A stretch of DNA of 7,097 nt from Nitrospirales bacterium (GTDB lineage Bacteria; Nitrospirota; Nitrospiria; Nitrospirales; UBA2166): the NCBI GenBank assembly GCA_029261375.1, contig JAJDBL010000270.1, positions 1 through 7,097 on the forward strand, in the 5' to 3' direction. The notes under the pieces are model-generated. The model saw only the letters and a list, made by a program, of their open reading frames with translations, did not search any database and had not been told where the DNA came from. Below are positions 1 to 6,345 of this stretch, piece after piece (positions within the stretch are counted from its first letter, which is position 1; each line of letters starts with the position of its first letter). The translations under genes and the position numbers were made by a program.

Positions 1-2
1 TC

Positions 3-350
3 TCAGATGATTGTTGCATCACCGGTAAGACACAACACATTCCGGATGCCTAAAAGATGTGCGCTGAGAAGGTCTGATTGAATGGCAAGTCGGTTCCTAT
101 CACGGCACGTGATCTGCATAACAGGATCATGACCGATTTCATATAACAAGCGGCACAGAGAGATCGATCCCGCATGTAACACCGCCGCCGTATTATCTGT
201 CACATTCACACCATCAACGTCCCCAAGCAGTTTTTCGGCGAGCGCCATCACACTCGATGCATCAGTTCCCTTCGGCGGGTTCAGCTCAACAGTTGTTACG
301 AATCGCCCCGTTTCGAGGGCCTCGCGGAGACGAGGAATATCGTGGGTCAT
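3..350 (-). CDS. Methylenetetrahydrofolate reductase family protein, N-terminal fragment, prematurely stopped (likely frameshifted or pseudogene)
   Basis: The family (PF02219) reduces 5,10-methylene-THF to 5-methyl-THF on an FAD-containing TIM barrel. The 115-residue product shows the barrel start VELNPPKGTD (residues 21-30, with Glu22 as the usual acid), GVNVTDN (47-53), MQITCRDRN (78-86) and NVLCLTGD (104-111). This is the divergent MTHFR branch, clearly different from the metF-type protein at 1610-2515. Family members run to about 290-310 residues, but here a TGA at 3-5 ends the frame four residues after LTGD. Dropping one base near position 17 would continue as D-Q-Q-S-S-E, which resembles the loop usually found there, so a frameshift or sequencing indel is my preferred explanation. 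It lies 49 bases downstream of folD on the same strand, probably in one operon. No clear Shine-Dalgarno precedes the ATG. Family assignment is secure; whether the gene is intact cannot be settled here. Confidence 0.8.
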   Translation of the reverse strand: MTHDIPRLREALETGRFVTTVELNPPKGTDASSVMALAEKLLGDVDGVNVTDNTAAVLHAGSISLCRLLYEIGHDPVMQITCRDRNRLAIQSDLLSAHLLGIRNVLCLTGDATII

Positions 351-399
351 GATGGGCTGTCAACGAGAAGAACGATAGAGAACACAGAACAAACGTCGT

Positions 400-1248
400 T
401 CATTGGATCGCGCGAGCGGCCGCTTCAACGGTGTTCTCCAACAGCATCGCGATGGTCATCGGACCGACACCACCCGGAACGGGAGAGATCCACCCAGCCA
501 CTTCAGAGACAGCCGCAAAATCAACATCACCGACAAATCGCTTATCGACGAGGTTGGTCCCGACATCAATCACGATCGCACCAGGTTTCACCATCGCGGC
601 ACTAATCATCTTTGGCTTTCCCGCGGCGACCACTAGAATGTCTGCCTCCCGACATCGGTCAGCCAAATTCTCGGTTCGAGAATGACAGATCGTCACCGTG
701 GCATGGCGCTCCAGCAAGAGCATCGCAGCTGGTTTTCCGACGATCTGGCTTCGACCGACAACGACGGCTCTCTTCCCCGAAATTGATTCGCCAGTAGATT
801 CAATCATTTTCACGACACCCTTTGGGGTACAGGCGACCACACGCGGATTGCCTTCGAGTAATCCGCCCATATTATACGGATGAAACCCGTCGACATCTTT
901 CTCCGCAGCAATGGTTTCAAGAATCAGTCGCTTATCGATGTGATCAGGAAGGGGAAGTTGAACCAAAATGCCATGGATCTTGGAATCGGTATTTGCAGCC
1001 CTGACCCTCGCGACGAGCTCATCCTGCGAGACAGTTGTAGGGAAGCGGTGGTCCTGAGAAGAAACCCCGACAGAATCGCAGGCCTTATGCTTGTTTCTCA
1101 CGTACTGAGCAGATGCGGGATCATCCCCAACAAGAAACACCGAGAGACCTGGGCGCACCCCCCTCGCCTCGAGCGCGGCCGCTTCTTCCCGTAAGCGTTC
1201 TCGAATGGACAACGCTAATGCTTTACCATCAATAATCTGTGCAGCCAT
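400..1248 (-). CDS. folD: Bifunctional 5,10-methylene-THF dehydrogenase / 5,10-methenyl-THF cyclohydrolase FolD
   Basis: FolD interconverts 5,10-methylene-THF, 5,10-methenyl-THF and 10-formyl-THF in the cytoplasm using NADP. The 282-residue protein has the normal family length and all signatures: catalytic YVRNK (Tyr49, Lys53), GILVQLPLP with Gln97, KDVDGFHP with Asp120, the Rossmann segment VVVGRSQIVGKPAA (162-175), ILVVAAGKP (204-212), GAIVIDVGTN (223-232) and the C-terminal PVPGGVGPMTIAMLL (256-270). The start at 1248 is chosen because a strong GGAGGA (1253-1258) sits just upstream and MAAQIIDGK is the usual N-terminus. The frame stays open to 1491, but that extension is unlike the family. 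It is the first gene of a minus-strand pair with the MTHFR-family fragment and is divergent from metF. Confidence 0.97.
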   Translation of the reverse strand: MAAQIIDGKALALSIRERLREEAAALEARGVRPGLSVFLVGDDPASAQYVRNKHKACDSVGVSSQDHRFPTTVSQDELVARVRAANTDSKIHGILVQLPLPDHIDKRLILETIAAEKDVDGFHPYNMGGLLEGNPRVVACTPKGVVKMIESTGESISGKRAVVVGRSQIVGKPAAMLLLERHATVTICHSRTENLADRCREADILVVAAGKPKMISAAMVKPGAIVIDVGTNLVDKRFVGDVDFAAVSEVAGWISPVPGGVGPMTIAMLLENTVEAAARAIQ

Positions 1249-1609
1249 GATTTCCTCCGAGCGGCATTCTAGAAGAACATGCCCGCCATCACAAGAACTG
1301 CAGTACCCCAACTTCCAAAGCTCGCCGCAGAGGACCGATAGCCATGCAACAAGGAAAATGACATCTTCGTTCTCACGCAAACCCGTTAGTGCCACAAGCA
1401 GGCTATTCATGGTAGCATTTGGTGTTTTGCGTCGTAGTTGGCTTCGTAGACTCATGCTGAACGATCTAACACTACAAGAACGATTGAGCACCCACTACCT
1501 AGAGAACCGTCTTGCTTTTGAGAGAACCTCAACACAATCTTCGCCTCTCGTCTGGACCCTCGTTTTCGGTTGTCTAAAGTACTATGAAACGCCCTGCTAG
1601 CATCACACA
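1249..1609. other. Divergent intergenic region between folD and metF
   Basis: This 361-base spacer must hold the promoters for both folD (leftward) and metF (rightward). Its GC resembles the genes. The folD frame and a plus-strand frame both run through much of it without stops, but the peptides (for example the minus-strand stretch with YCSSCDGG) match no family I know, and neither has a ribosome binding site. I found no convincing -35/-10 pair, riboswitch, tRNA or long palindrome apart from the folD ribosome binding site at 1253-1258. An S-adenosylmethionine or cobalamin riboswitch is not evident. Confidence 0.5.
1253..1258 (-). promoter_or_regulatory. folD ribosome binding site
   Basis: On the minus strand GGAGGA lies four bases before the ATG at 1248. 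It decides the folD start against the in-frame upstream ATG at 1491, which would add 81 residues with no FolD similarity. Confidence 0.8.
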
Positions 1610-2515
1610 GTGAAAATTTCTGACATTTACTCAAATGCGCGTTTCGCATTGTCGTTTGAGGTCTTTCCACCAAAAACGCCTGAAGGACTCGCGCTCCTGT
1701 ATCGTGCCGTGGAAGAACTGTCTACCTTCCAGCCTGGGTTTATTTCATGCACCTACGGTGCAGGGGGCAGCACACAAGACCAGACGCTACAAATCGTCAC
1801 GGAGATTCGCGACCGGTTTCAGGTAACAACCACGGCTCATTTAACCTGTACGAACACTACGATCACGCAACTCAGAGAATGGCTTCAGGACGCAACGACT
1901 CGGAAGATCGAAAACATCATGGCCCTTCGGGGGGATCCCCCTCGAGGAGAGCAATCATTTATTAAGGTCGACGGGGGGCTCGCTCATGCGAATGAATTAG
2001 TCACACTGCTTCGTAATGAGTTCCCACACTTTGGAATTGGCGTCGCTGGATATCCAGAGAAACACCATGAAGCTGAAACTCTAGAAACAGACATCGACTC
2101 TCTCAAGAGAAAGGTGGATTCCGGCGCCAACGCGATCTTTACCCAACTCTTCTACGACAACACCGATTTTTTTCGTTTCCACGAGAAGTGCCTGGCGTCT
2201 GGTATCACGGTTCCGATTATTCCAGGCTTGCTACCAATCCTAAGCTTAGCCCAAATCCAACGGATTACGAATATGTGTGGAGCAACGTTGCCACAAAATT
2301 TAGCGACGAATCTGGACAACGCTCACGAAGACCCCGCAGCTCAGTCGGCCATAGGAATCGAACATGCGACCCGCCAATGTGTTGACCTACTGAAGAACGG
2401 GGTCAGCGGCATTCATTTCTATGTCCTCAATAAGTCGGAAGCCACGATCAAGATCCTGAACAACGTCAGGACGCTCTTGCCATCTCACAGTAACAACCAT
2501 CCACCCTCCTCATAG
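1610..2515 (+). CDS. metF: 5,10-methylenetetrahydrofolate reductase MetF
   Basis: MetF reduces 5,10-methylene-THF to 5-methyl-THF, the methyl donor for methionine synthesis, and acts in the cytoplasm with bound FAD. The 301-residue product has normal bacterial length and the family landmarks: FEVFPPKT with Glu17, CTYGAGGST (47-55), TAHLTC (75-80), IMALRGDPP (103-111, with Asp109 equivalent to the FAD/folate-contacting Asp), AGYPEKHHEA (146-155), TQLFYDN with Gln179, PIIPGLLPI (202-210) and GIHFYVLN (267-274). The start is GTG, the first possible codon after an in-frame TAG at 1598-1600; MKISDIY is a typical MetF N-terminus. No good Shine-Dalgarno is visible. It is divergent from folD and is the intact counterpart of the broken paralog at 3-350. 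The last ten or so residues (SHSNNHPPSS) are a low-complexity tail. Confidence 0.96.
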   Translation: MKISDIYSNARFALSFEVFPPKTPEGLALLYRAVEELSTFQPGFISCTYGAGGSTQDQTLQIVTEIRDRFQVTTTAHLTCTNTTITQLREWLQDATTRKIENIMALRGDPPRGEQSFIKVDGGLAHANELVTLLRNEFPHFGIGVAGYPEKHHEAETLETDIDSLKRKVDSGANAIFTQLFYDNTDFFRFHEKCLASGITVPIIPGLLPILSLAQIQRITNMCGATLPQNLATNLDNAHEDPAAQSAIGIEHATRQCVDLLKNGVSGIHFYVLNKSEATIKILNNVRTLLPSHSNNHPPSS

Positions 2516-2806
2516 CGTCTCTCCCCCATACCTTTTACACCGGGGAAGGCTCGAGGAAGATTTTAGACACCATGACAGCTGAAGAGTGTATTCGCGAGAC
2601 GTACTCCTCGTCCCCGCTCGCTCAAACATCAAATTGCTCCTGACACACGGTTCAGGCCACGCACAGGATCGTGCAGCCCTTCCTCGGCTCAATCAACTCA
2701 CCAAAGAGAAGGTCCTGAGGGGAACCACTTCCACACTCCTTCATCTTGACGAAGAAACAACCGATATGACCTATAGCGCCACCACCAAAACCCATCGAAA
2801 GGAGCA
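2516..2806. other. Intergenic region between metF and fliK-like gene
   Basis: This 291-base gap has no gene I can support. A reading frame from GTG 2586 to 2909 crosses into fliK and gives an unremarkable basic peptide. An ATG at 2572 gives only 18 codons. CCTT...AAGG near 2531-2549 is too weak for a terminator and lacks a T-run. TTGACG occurs around 2747, but no good -10 lies at 16-18 bases. Either the fliK-like gene has its own promoter here that I cannot pin down, or this is an untranslated leader or a degenerated gene. Confidence 0.4.
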
Positions 2807-4648
2807 ATGGAATCCTCAGATCTCAACATCGCTCGAATCATCACCTCACCGCTGCCCCTGGAAGCGAGAAATCTCAACCTCACGCAGGGTGAACAGATTC
2901 GGGCAGTGATAGTGTCAACCGCACCGAGCGGGATGCTCCAGATCAATCTCAAAGGCATACTGCTAACTGCCGAGTCAAAGATCGGCCAATTTCAGGTGGG
3001 ACAAGTCCTCTCGGCAACGGTCGACCAAACAACCCCTCAGGTGGTGTTACGAATCGCGCCTGCTGACATCGTGACGAGCCACCCACTACAACAATTCTCA
3101 CCGAAAGCGGTGATAGGATTCCCAGATCTTCACATCCCCCGAATCATTCCCTCTCTCCTTCTTCAGAACGAGAGGACGCTCACCCTCGCTCAGGGAGAAC
3201 AGATTCGAGCGCGCGTGGTAACTACTGGAACACATGGGACGCTTCAGACCAACCCCAACGGGCGATTGCTCAATGCCCCGCCGAATATCGGACCATTTCA
3301 ATCTGGACAGACAATCTCCGCCGCCGTAGACCACGCAGCACCTCAGGGGGTGTTGCGACTAGCCGCTACGAGTTTCAAAAGCATTGCGGGAGATGCCGAG
3401 TCAAAGATCGGACAGCTCAAGGCTGGACAGATGATCTCGCCAAAGGTAGAACAGACAACACCTCAGCAGGTACTACGATTGACACCTACTGACACAGTGA
3501 CGAGGCAACCACTACAACAATACCCAATGAAAGCAGCAATGGGATTCTCAGATCTCAACATCACTCGAATCATCACCTCCCTACTTCCCCCGGAAGCGAG
3601 GACCCTAAACCTCACACAGGGAGAACAGATTCGGGCAGTGGTAGTGTCGACCGCACCAAACGGGATGCTCCAGATCAATCTCAAAGGCACACTGCTAACT
3701 GCCGAGTCAAAGATCGGCCAATTTCAGGCGGGGCAAATCCTCTCGGCGACGGTCGACCAAACGACCCCTCAAGTGGTGTTACGATTGGCACCCACTGGCG
3801 CATTCGCGGGACACCCCCCGCCAGGATGGCTCACAGCACTCCTTTCACCACCAGCACCACTGCATACCGTCATGAACAGCCTCAGCCGCACGCTCAACCA
3901 TCGTGCGATACCCGACGCTCTTTCCTCTCATATCCTTGGGATGCTCAAGCCTCTCATGTCCACAAGCACACTGAAACCCAACGCCTTCACATCAGCGTCG
4001 CTTCGAGCACTCATCAACACCCTGGGCTACAGGTATGAACCCTGGCTCAAACAACAATTGGTGGAACGCGGAGCACCACTCGATCCCACATTGGTGCGTC
4101 AGCAAAACCTAAAAGCAAACCTCATGCGACTTGTTCAACGCATCTCGGCACACACCGCTCAGTTAGCGCAGACTGAGGCCGCCCCACTGTTCAAACAAAT
4201 CACCGATATGTTGGTGCATATCGAACGTACACAAGTGATGAATAGCATGCATGCTGAGAATGGCCAGCCGCTGACCATTGAGATTCCGATTCAATTCGGC
4301 CACGCACCGTCGTTTGCTCAACTCCAGTTCTGGCAGCAACCAGGTGAGAGCAACGCTCCAGAGGAGGCACGTCAGTTTTTCGTGCTGCTCCTAGAGCTGG
4401 ACAGTTTGGGTCCCGTACGTGTTGAGAGCGAGCTCCGAGACAAGTTTCTCTCTCTCTCAATCCGCGTGACAAAACCAGAAATACTCACTATTGCGACACG
4501 ACTGATCCCGACACTCTCAGGCGCCCTCTCACACCGGGGGTTTATCGTGAAATCCGCCACGTGTACACTATGCTCTGTTGCGGAGGCCACACATCTATCT
4601 GATCAACGGCCAGCACAGTGGCCGCGGCTTATAGACATCTCCGTATGA
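2807..4648 (+). CDS. fliK: FliK-like flagellar hook-length control protein with N-terminal repeat array
   Basis: FliK is the secreted ruler that ends hook growth and, by contacting the FlhB C-domain, switches the flagellar export gate from rod/hook to filament substrates. In the 613-residue protein the FliK C-terminal domain (Flg_hook type) lies at about 490-590, with LLLELDSLGPVRVES (527-541), LSLSIRV (548-554) and a helix-rich RLIPTLSGALSHRGF (565-579). The N-terminal half is an array of about 80-residue beta-rich units at 5-85, 107-187 and 249-329, plus a half unit at 197-227. Each shows LTQGEQIRA...GMLQINL...ESKIGQF..GQ.LSA.V.Q.TPQ.VLRL. Residues 330-480 are helical and Pro/Ala-rich. ATG 2807 is the first possible start after an in-frame TAG at 2774; AAAGGAG precedes it, though only two bases away. 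The next gene encodes the expected partner, an FlhB C-domain protein. FliK proteins diverge fast, so the assignment rests on the C-domain and this neighbour. Confidence 0.8.
   Translation: MESSDLNIARIITSPLPLEARNLNLTQGEQIRAVIVSTAPSGMLQINLKGILLTAESKIGQFQVGQVLSATVDQTTPQVVLRIAPADIVTSHPLQQFSPKAVIGFPDLHIPRIIPSLLLQNERTLTLAQGEQIRARVVTTGTHGTLQTNPNGRLLNAPPNIGPFQSGQTISAAVDHAAPQGVLRLAATSFKSIAGDAESKIGQLKAGQMISPKVEQTTPQQVLRLTPTDTVTRQPLQQYPMKAAMGFSDLNITRIITSLLPPEARTLNLTQGEQIRAVVVSTAPNGMLQINLKGTLLTAESKIGQFQAGQILSATVDQTTPQVVLRLAPTGAFAGHPPPGWLTALLSPPAPLHTVMNSLSRTLNHRAIPDALSSHILGMLKPLMSTSTLKPNAFTSASLRALINTLGYRYEPWLKQQLVERGAPLDPTLVRQQNLKANLMRLVQRISAHTAQLAQTEAAPLFKQITDMLVHIERTQVMNSMHAENGQPLTIEIPIQFGHAPSFAQLQFWQQPGESNAPEEARQFFVLLLELDSLGPVRVESELRDKFLSLSIRVTKPEILTIATRLIPTLSGALSHRGFIVKSATCTLCSVAEATHLSDQRPAQWPRLIDISV
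2819..3793 (+). repeat. Tandem in-gene repeats encoding FliK N-terminal modules
   Basis: Three full units and one half unit are visible: 2819-3061, 3125-3367, 3395-3487 (second half only) and 3551-3793. Units 1 and 3 are nearly identical at DNA level over their second halves (for example around 2941-3050 and 3670-3780), including silent positions. Unit 2 is strongly diverged. The linker after unit 1 (SHPLQQFSPKAVIGF) recurs after the half unit (RQPLQQYPMKAAMGF), so the duplicated block was module plus linker, about 102 codons. Confidence 0.9.
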
Positions 4649-4765
4649 TGGGCTTCCCGCCAGCGGTGTTCTCGCTCCTTCGTCGTGCTCACGTACCTTC
4701 CGGTACGCTCCGTGCGCCAAAGCAGCTGCGGCTTTGCTGAACGAACATGTTTGAACAGCCCATCA
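4646..4765. repeat. Short palindromic intergenic element with 9-bp terminal inverted repeats
   Basis: The element is about 120 bases, bounded by TGATGGGCT (4646-4654) and its exact reverse complement AGCCCATCA (4757-4765). Inside are a 6-bp hairpin CGTACC-TTCC-GGTACG (4692-4707) and CAAAGC...GCTTTG (4718-4723 and 4731-4736) around the palindrome GCAGCTGC. It encodes nothing visible. Its first three bases are the TGA stop of the fliK-like gene, so it abuts or has replaced the gene's end. It resembles a REP/MITE-type dispersed repeat; I recall similar sequence in Nitrospira genomes but cannot check. In the transcript it would fold between fliK and flhX and may stabilise or attenuate the message. 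Confidence 0.65.
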
Positions 4766-4833
4766 GGTTGTTGCTATACGGTCGCGTATGAGACACTTTC
4801 TCCGCATTCAACAGTCACGGCGTGAAAGGTAAA

Positions 4834-5127
4834 ATGAACCAGCCTACTGAAAAACAGACTGCCGCTGCCGCAATCAAAGGCGATGTGGCCTCTGGCCACG
4901 CACCAGAACTCGTTGCAAAAGGACAAGGCGTCGTCGCAGAAGAACTCATCCGCAGGGCTCGGGAGGCAGGAATTCCCATCCGTGAAGACCGAGATCTACT
5001 CGAGCTGTTGTTACAACTCGACCTTCATGAGGAAATTCCTCCAGAAATCTATGAGGTGATTCCAGAAATTTTGACGTTCGTATATCAGGTACACAAAGAC
5101 CATCAGGCCTCCCACCCGCGCCTATAG
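4834..5127 (+). CDS. FlhB C-terminal-domain homolog (FlhX/YlqH type export-switch protein)
   Basis: This 97-residue cytoplasmic protein corresponds to the C-terminal domain of FlhB/YscU, the export-gate component whose cytoplasmic part FliK contacts during substrate switching. Visible family features are AAAAIKGD (near 12-19), APELVAKGQGVVAEELIRRAREAGIPIREDRDLLELLLQ in short conserved blocks, and IPPEIYEVIPEILTFVYQV at the end. It lacks FlhB's membrane domain and the autocleaving NPTH motif, as is normal for these stand-alone small proteins. I prefer ATG 4834 because AAAGG (4825-4829) lies just upstream; GTG 4822 in the same frame would add four residues but has no ribosome binding site. It follows fliK after the palindromic element and precedes folB by 11 bases. 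The full-length flhB is presumably elsewhere. Confidence 0.85.
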   Translation: MNQPTEKQTAAAAIKGDVASGHAPELVAKGQGVVAEELIRRAREAGIPIREDRDLLELLLQLDLHEEIPPEIYEVIPEILTFVYQVHKDHQASHPRL

Positions 5128-5138
5128 TCTTCTACCTC

Positions 5139-6023
5139 ATGGACGGATCTGTTCTCATTCGCGGTCTCGTTGTTGACTCTCATTGCGGAGTCACGCCAGA
5201 GGAACGCGCTTCCATCCAAGAGCTCAATGTTGACGCGACGATTACGTATGACATGTCACAGGCCGTGCGTGGCGACGAGATCACAGATGCGGTCGACTAC
5301 GAACAGGTCTGCGAGTTGCTCAAAGACGTGGCCTGCACGAAAACGTCTGCACTCCTAGAAACGCTTGGTAGTCACATGATCAGCCATCTTTTTGAGATGA
5401 CGGAAGCGCAAACGATTGCCCTGACACTCACGAAAAAAACTCGCTCGGCGATTTTAGGCGATCAGGGCTCGATTGGGACAACCATCAGCGCACAGCGGAG
5501 GGAAGGGCAGAAGGGGAACAGACCGTCAAGTCTCCTCACGACGCACCTTGCACTCATTCCACGTGGCCGTGCCCTGGACATTGCGACGGGTAGAGGCCGA
5601 AATGCGTTGTTTCTTGCGCAGGCAGGTTTTGACGTCGACGGAATCGATCGAGACAGCGAGGCACTAGCGGCATGCGAGAAACACGCGACGCACCTCGGCT
5701 TGAAGAACCTTTCGCTTAAAAAAATTGACCTTGAACAGGCACCCCTCATCGAGGAAAACGCGTACGACCTGATCGTCAATACCTACTACCTTCAACGTGA
5801 TTTAGCACCAGCCATGGCCAAAGCACTCAAAGTTGGAGGCATCCTCGTGTTCGAGACGTTCCTCATTGAGAATCATCATCGGTTCAACCATCCGCGAAGA
5901 ACGGAATTCTGCCTGAAGCCAAACGAACTGCTCAATATATTTCGCGATCTCACCGTCCTCTTCTACCAGGAGGGAGTCGTAGATGACAGCCCCTACCTAG
6001 CCCGCCTTGTCGCGACAAAATAG
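5139..6023 (+). CDS. folB: Fusion protein: dihydroneopterin aldolase (FolB) plus class I SAM-dependent methyltransferase
   Basis: Residues 1-120 are FolB, which splits 7,8-dihydroneopterin into 6-hydroxymethyl-dihydropterin and glycolaldehyde in folate synthesis. HCGVTPEER, AVDYEQV and LTLTKKTRSAI carry Glu22, Tyr54 and Lys100 at the same numbers as the S. aureus catalytic residues, and LLETL gives the pterin-anchoring Glu74. Residues 130-294 are a methyltransferase with SAM motif I ALDIATGRGRNALFLA (145-160), the acidic residue after strand 2 in GIDRD (168-172), YDLIVNTYYLQRDL (209-222), LKVGGILVFETF (230-241) and a C-terminal PNELLNIF...YQEGV block typical of TehB-like stand-alone enzymes of about 190 residues. 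The linker (121-130) has no Met, so separate translation of the second half is unlikely. The start lies 11 bases after the flhX stop without a clear Shine-Dalgarno, suggesting translational coupling. The methyltransferase substrate is unknown. Domain calls are strong; the biological meaning of the fusion is open. Confidence 0.88.
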   Translation: MDGSVLIRGLVVDSHCGVTPEERASIQELNVDATITYDMSQAVRGDEITDAVDYEQVCELLKDVACTKTSALLETLGSHMISHLFEMTEAQTIALTLTKKTRSAILGDQGSIGTTISAQRREGQKGNRPSSLLTTHLALIPRGRALDIATGRGRNALFLAQAGFDVDGIDRDSEALAACEKHATHLGLKNLSLKKIDLEQAPLIEENAYDLIVNTYYLQRDLAPAMAKALKVGGILVFETFLIENHHRFNHPRRTEFCLKPNELLNIFRDLTVLFYQEGVVDDSPYLARLVATK

Positions 6024-6208
6024 TCGCACACCGTTTTCCCTATAGAATTAGAAAAATCAATATAAAGAATACTAGTAACTATTTTTGATCTACATACAGT
6101 GGTGTCGTATTTACTTACAGTTTCATGGAGATCTCATGAAAAATCATAAGATATTGATTTTAAAAAGGAATAATACTTCTCTGGTGTAGTCTATCTTCCT
6201 TCCAGCAA

Positions 6209-6234
6209 AAAGTGTAAAGAATTCTTTACACTTT
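6209..6234. promoter_or_regulatory. Perfect 26-bp palindrome, candidate activator/repressor operator 1 (TyrR-box-like)
   Basis: The core AAGTGTAAA-GAATTC-TTTACACTT (6210-6233) is fully symmetric and extends by one A/T pair on each side. It contains TGTAAA-N6-TTTACA, the E. coli TyrR-box consensus. Its centre is about 260 bases upstream of the predicted sigma-54 start. The stem is AT-rich, so an operator is likelier than a terminator. The protein that binds it is unknown. Confidence 0.6.
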
Positions 6235-6275
6235 CGTGACAGCACAACACAAAACCATAAGACAATGATTTATAT

Positions 6276-6295
6276 ACATTTATTGTCATAAATGT
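6276..6295. repeat. Perfect 8-bp inverted repeat with TGTC loop
   Basis: ACATTTAT (6276-6283) and ATAAATGT (6288-6295) are exact complements around TGTC. It sits in the diverged middle of module copy B and is absent from copy A. It could be another protein site or chance in AT-rich DNA. Confidence 0.4.
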
Positions 6296-6321
6296 CTACT
6301 TATTAGGCTACAACGGCTACT

Positions 6322-6345
6322 AAGTGTAAACTGTTCTTTACACTT
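6322..6345. promoter_or_regulatory. Second palindrome, candidate operator 2 (TyrR-box-like)
   Basis: AAGTGTAAA-CTGTTC-TTTACACTT keeps both 9-base arms of operator 1 exactly while three of the six central bases differ. That pattern is expected of a dimer-binding site with free spacer bases. Its centre is about 147 bases upstream of the predicted sigma-54 start, within the usual distance range for enhancer-binding proteins. Confidence 0.6.

Noticed and set aside
1249..1491. 81-codon N-terminal extension of folD
   Set aside because: The frame is open, but the peptide is unlike FolD, and a strong ribosome binding site sits just before ATG 1248.
2586..2909. Plus-strand ORF overlapping the fliK start
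   Set aside because: It overlaps a well-supported gene by about 100 bases, has no ribosome binding site, and encodes no recognisable protein.
6007..6018. Palindrome TTGTCGCGACAA at the folB 3' end
   Set aside because: It is inside the coding sequence, short and without a loop; likely chance.
6209..6234. Palindrome as a rho-independent terminator for folB
   Set aside because: It is AT-rich, has no proper T-run after the stem, lies about 190 bases past the folB stop, and its second copy conserves the arms and flanks rather than stem stability.
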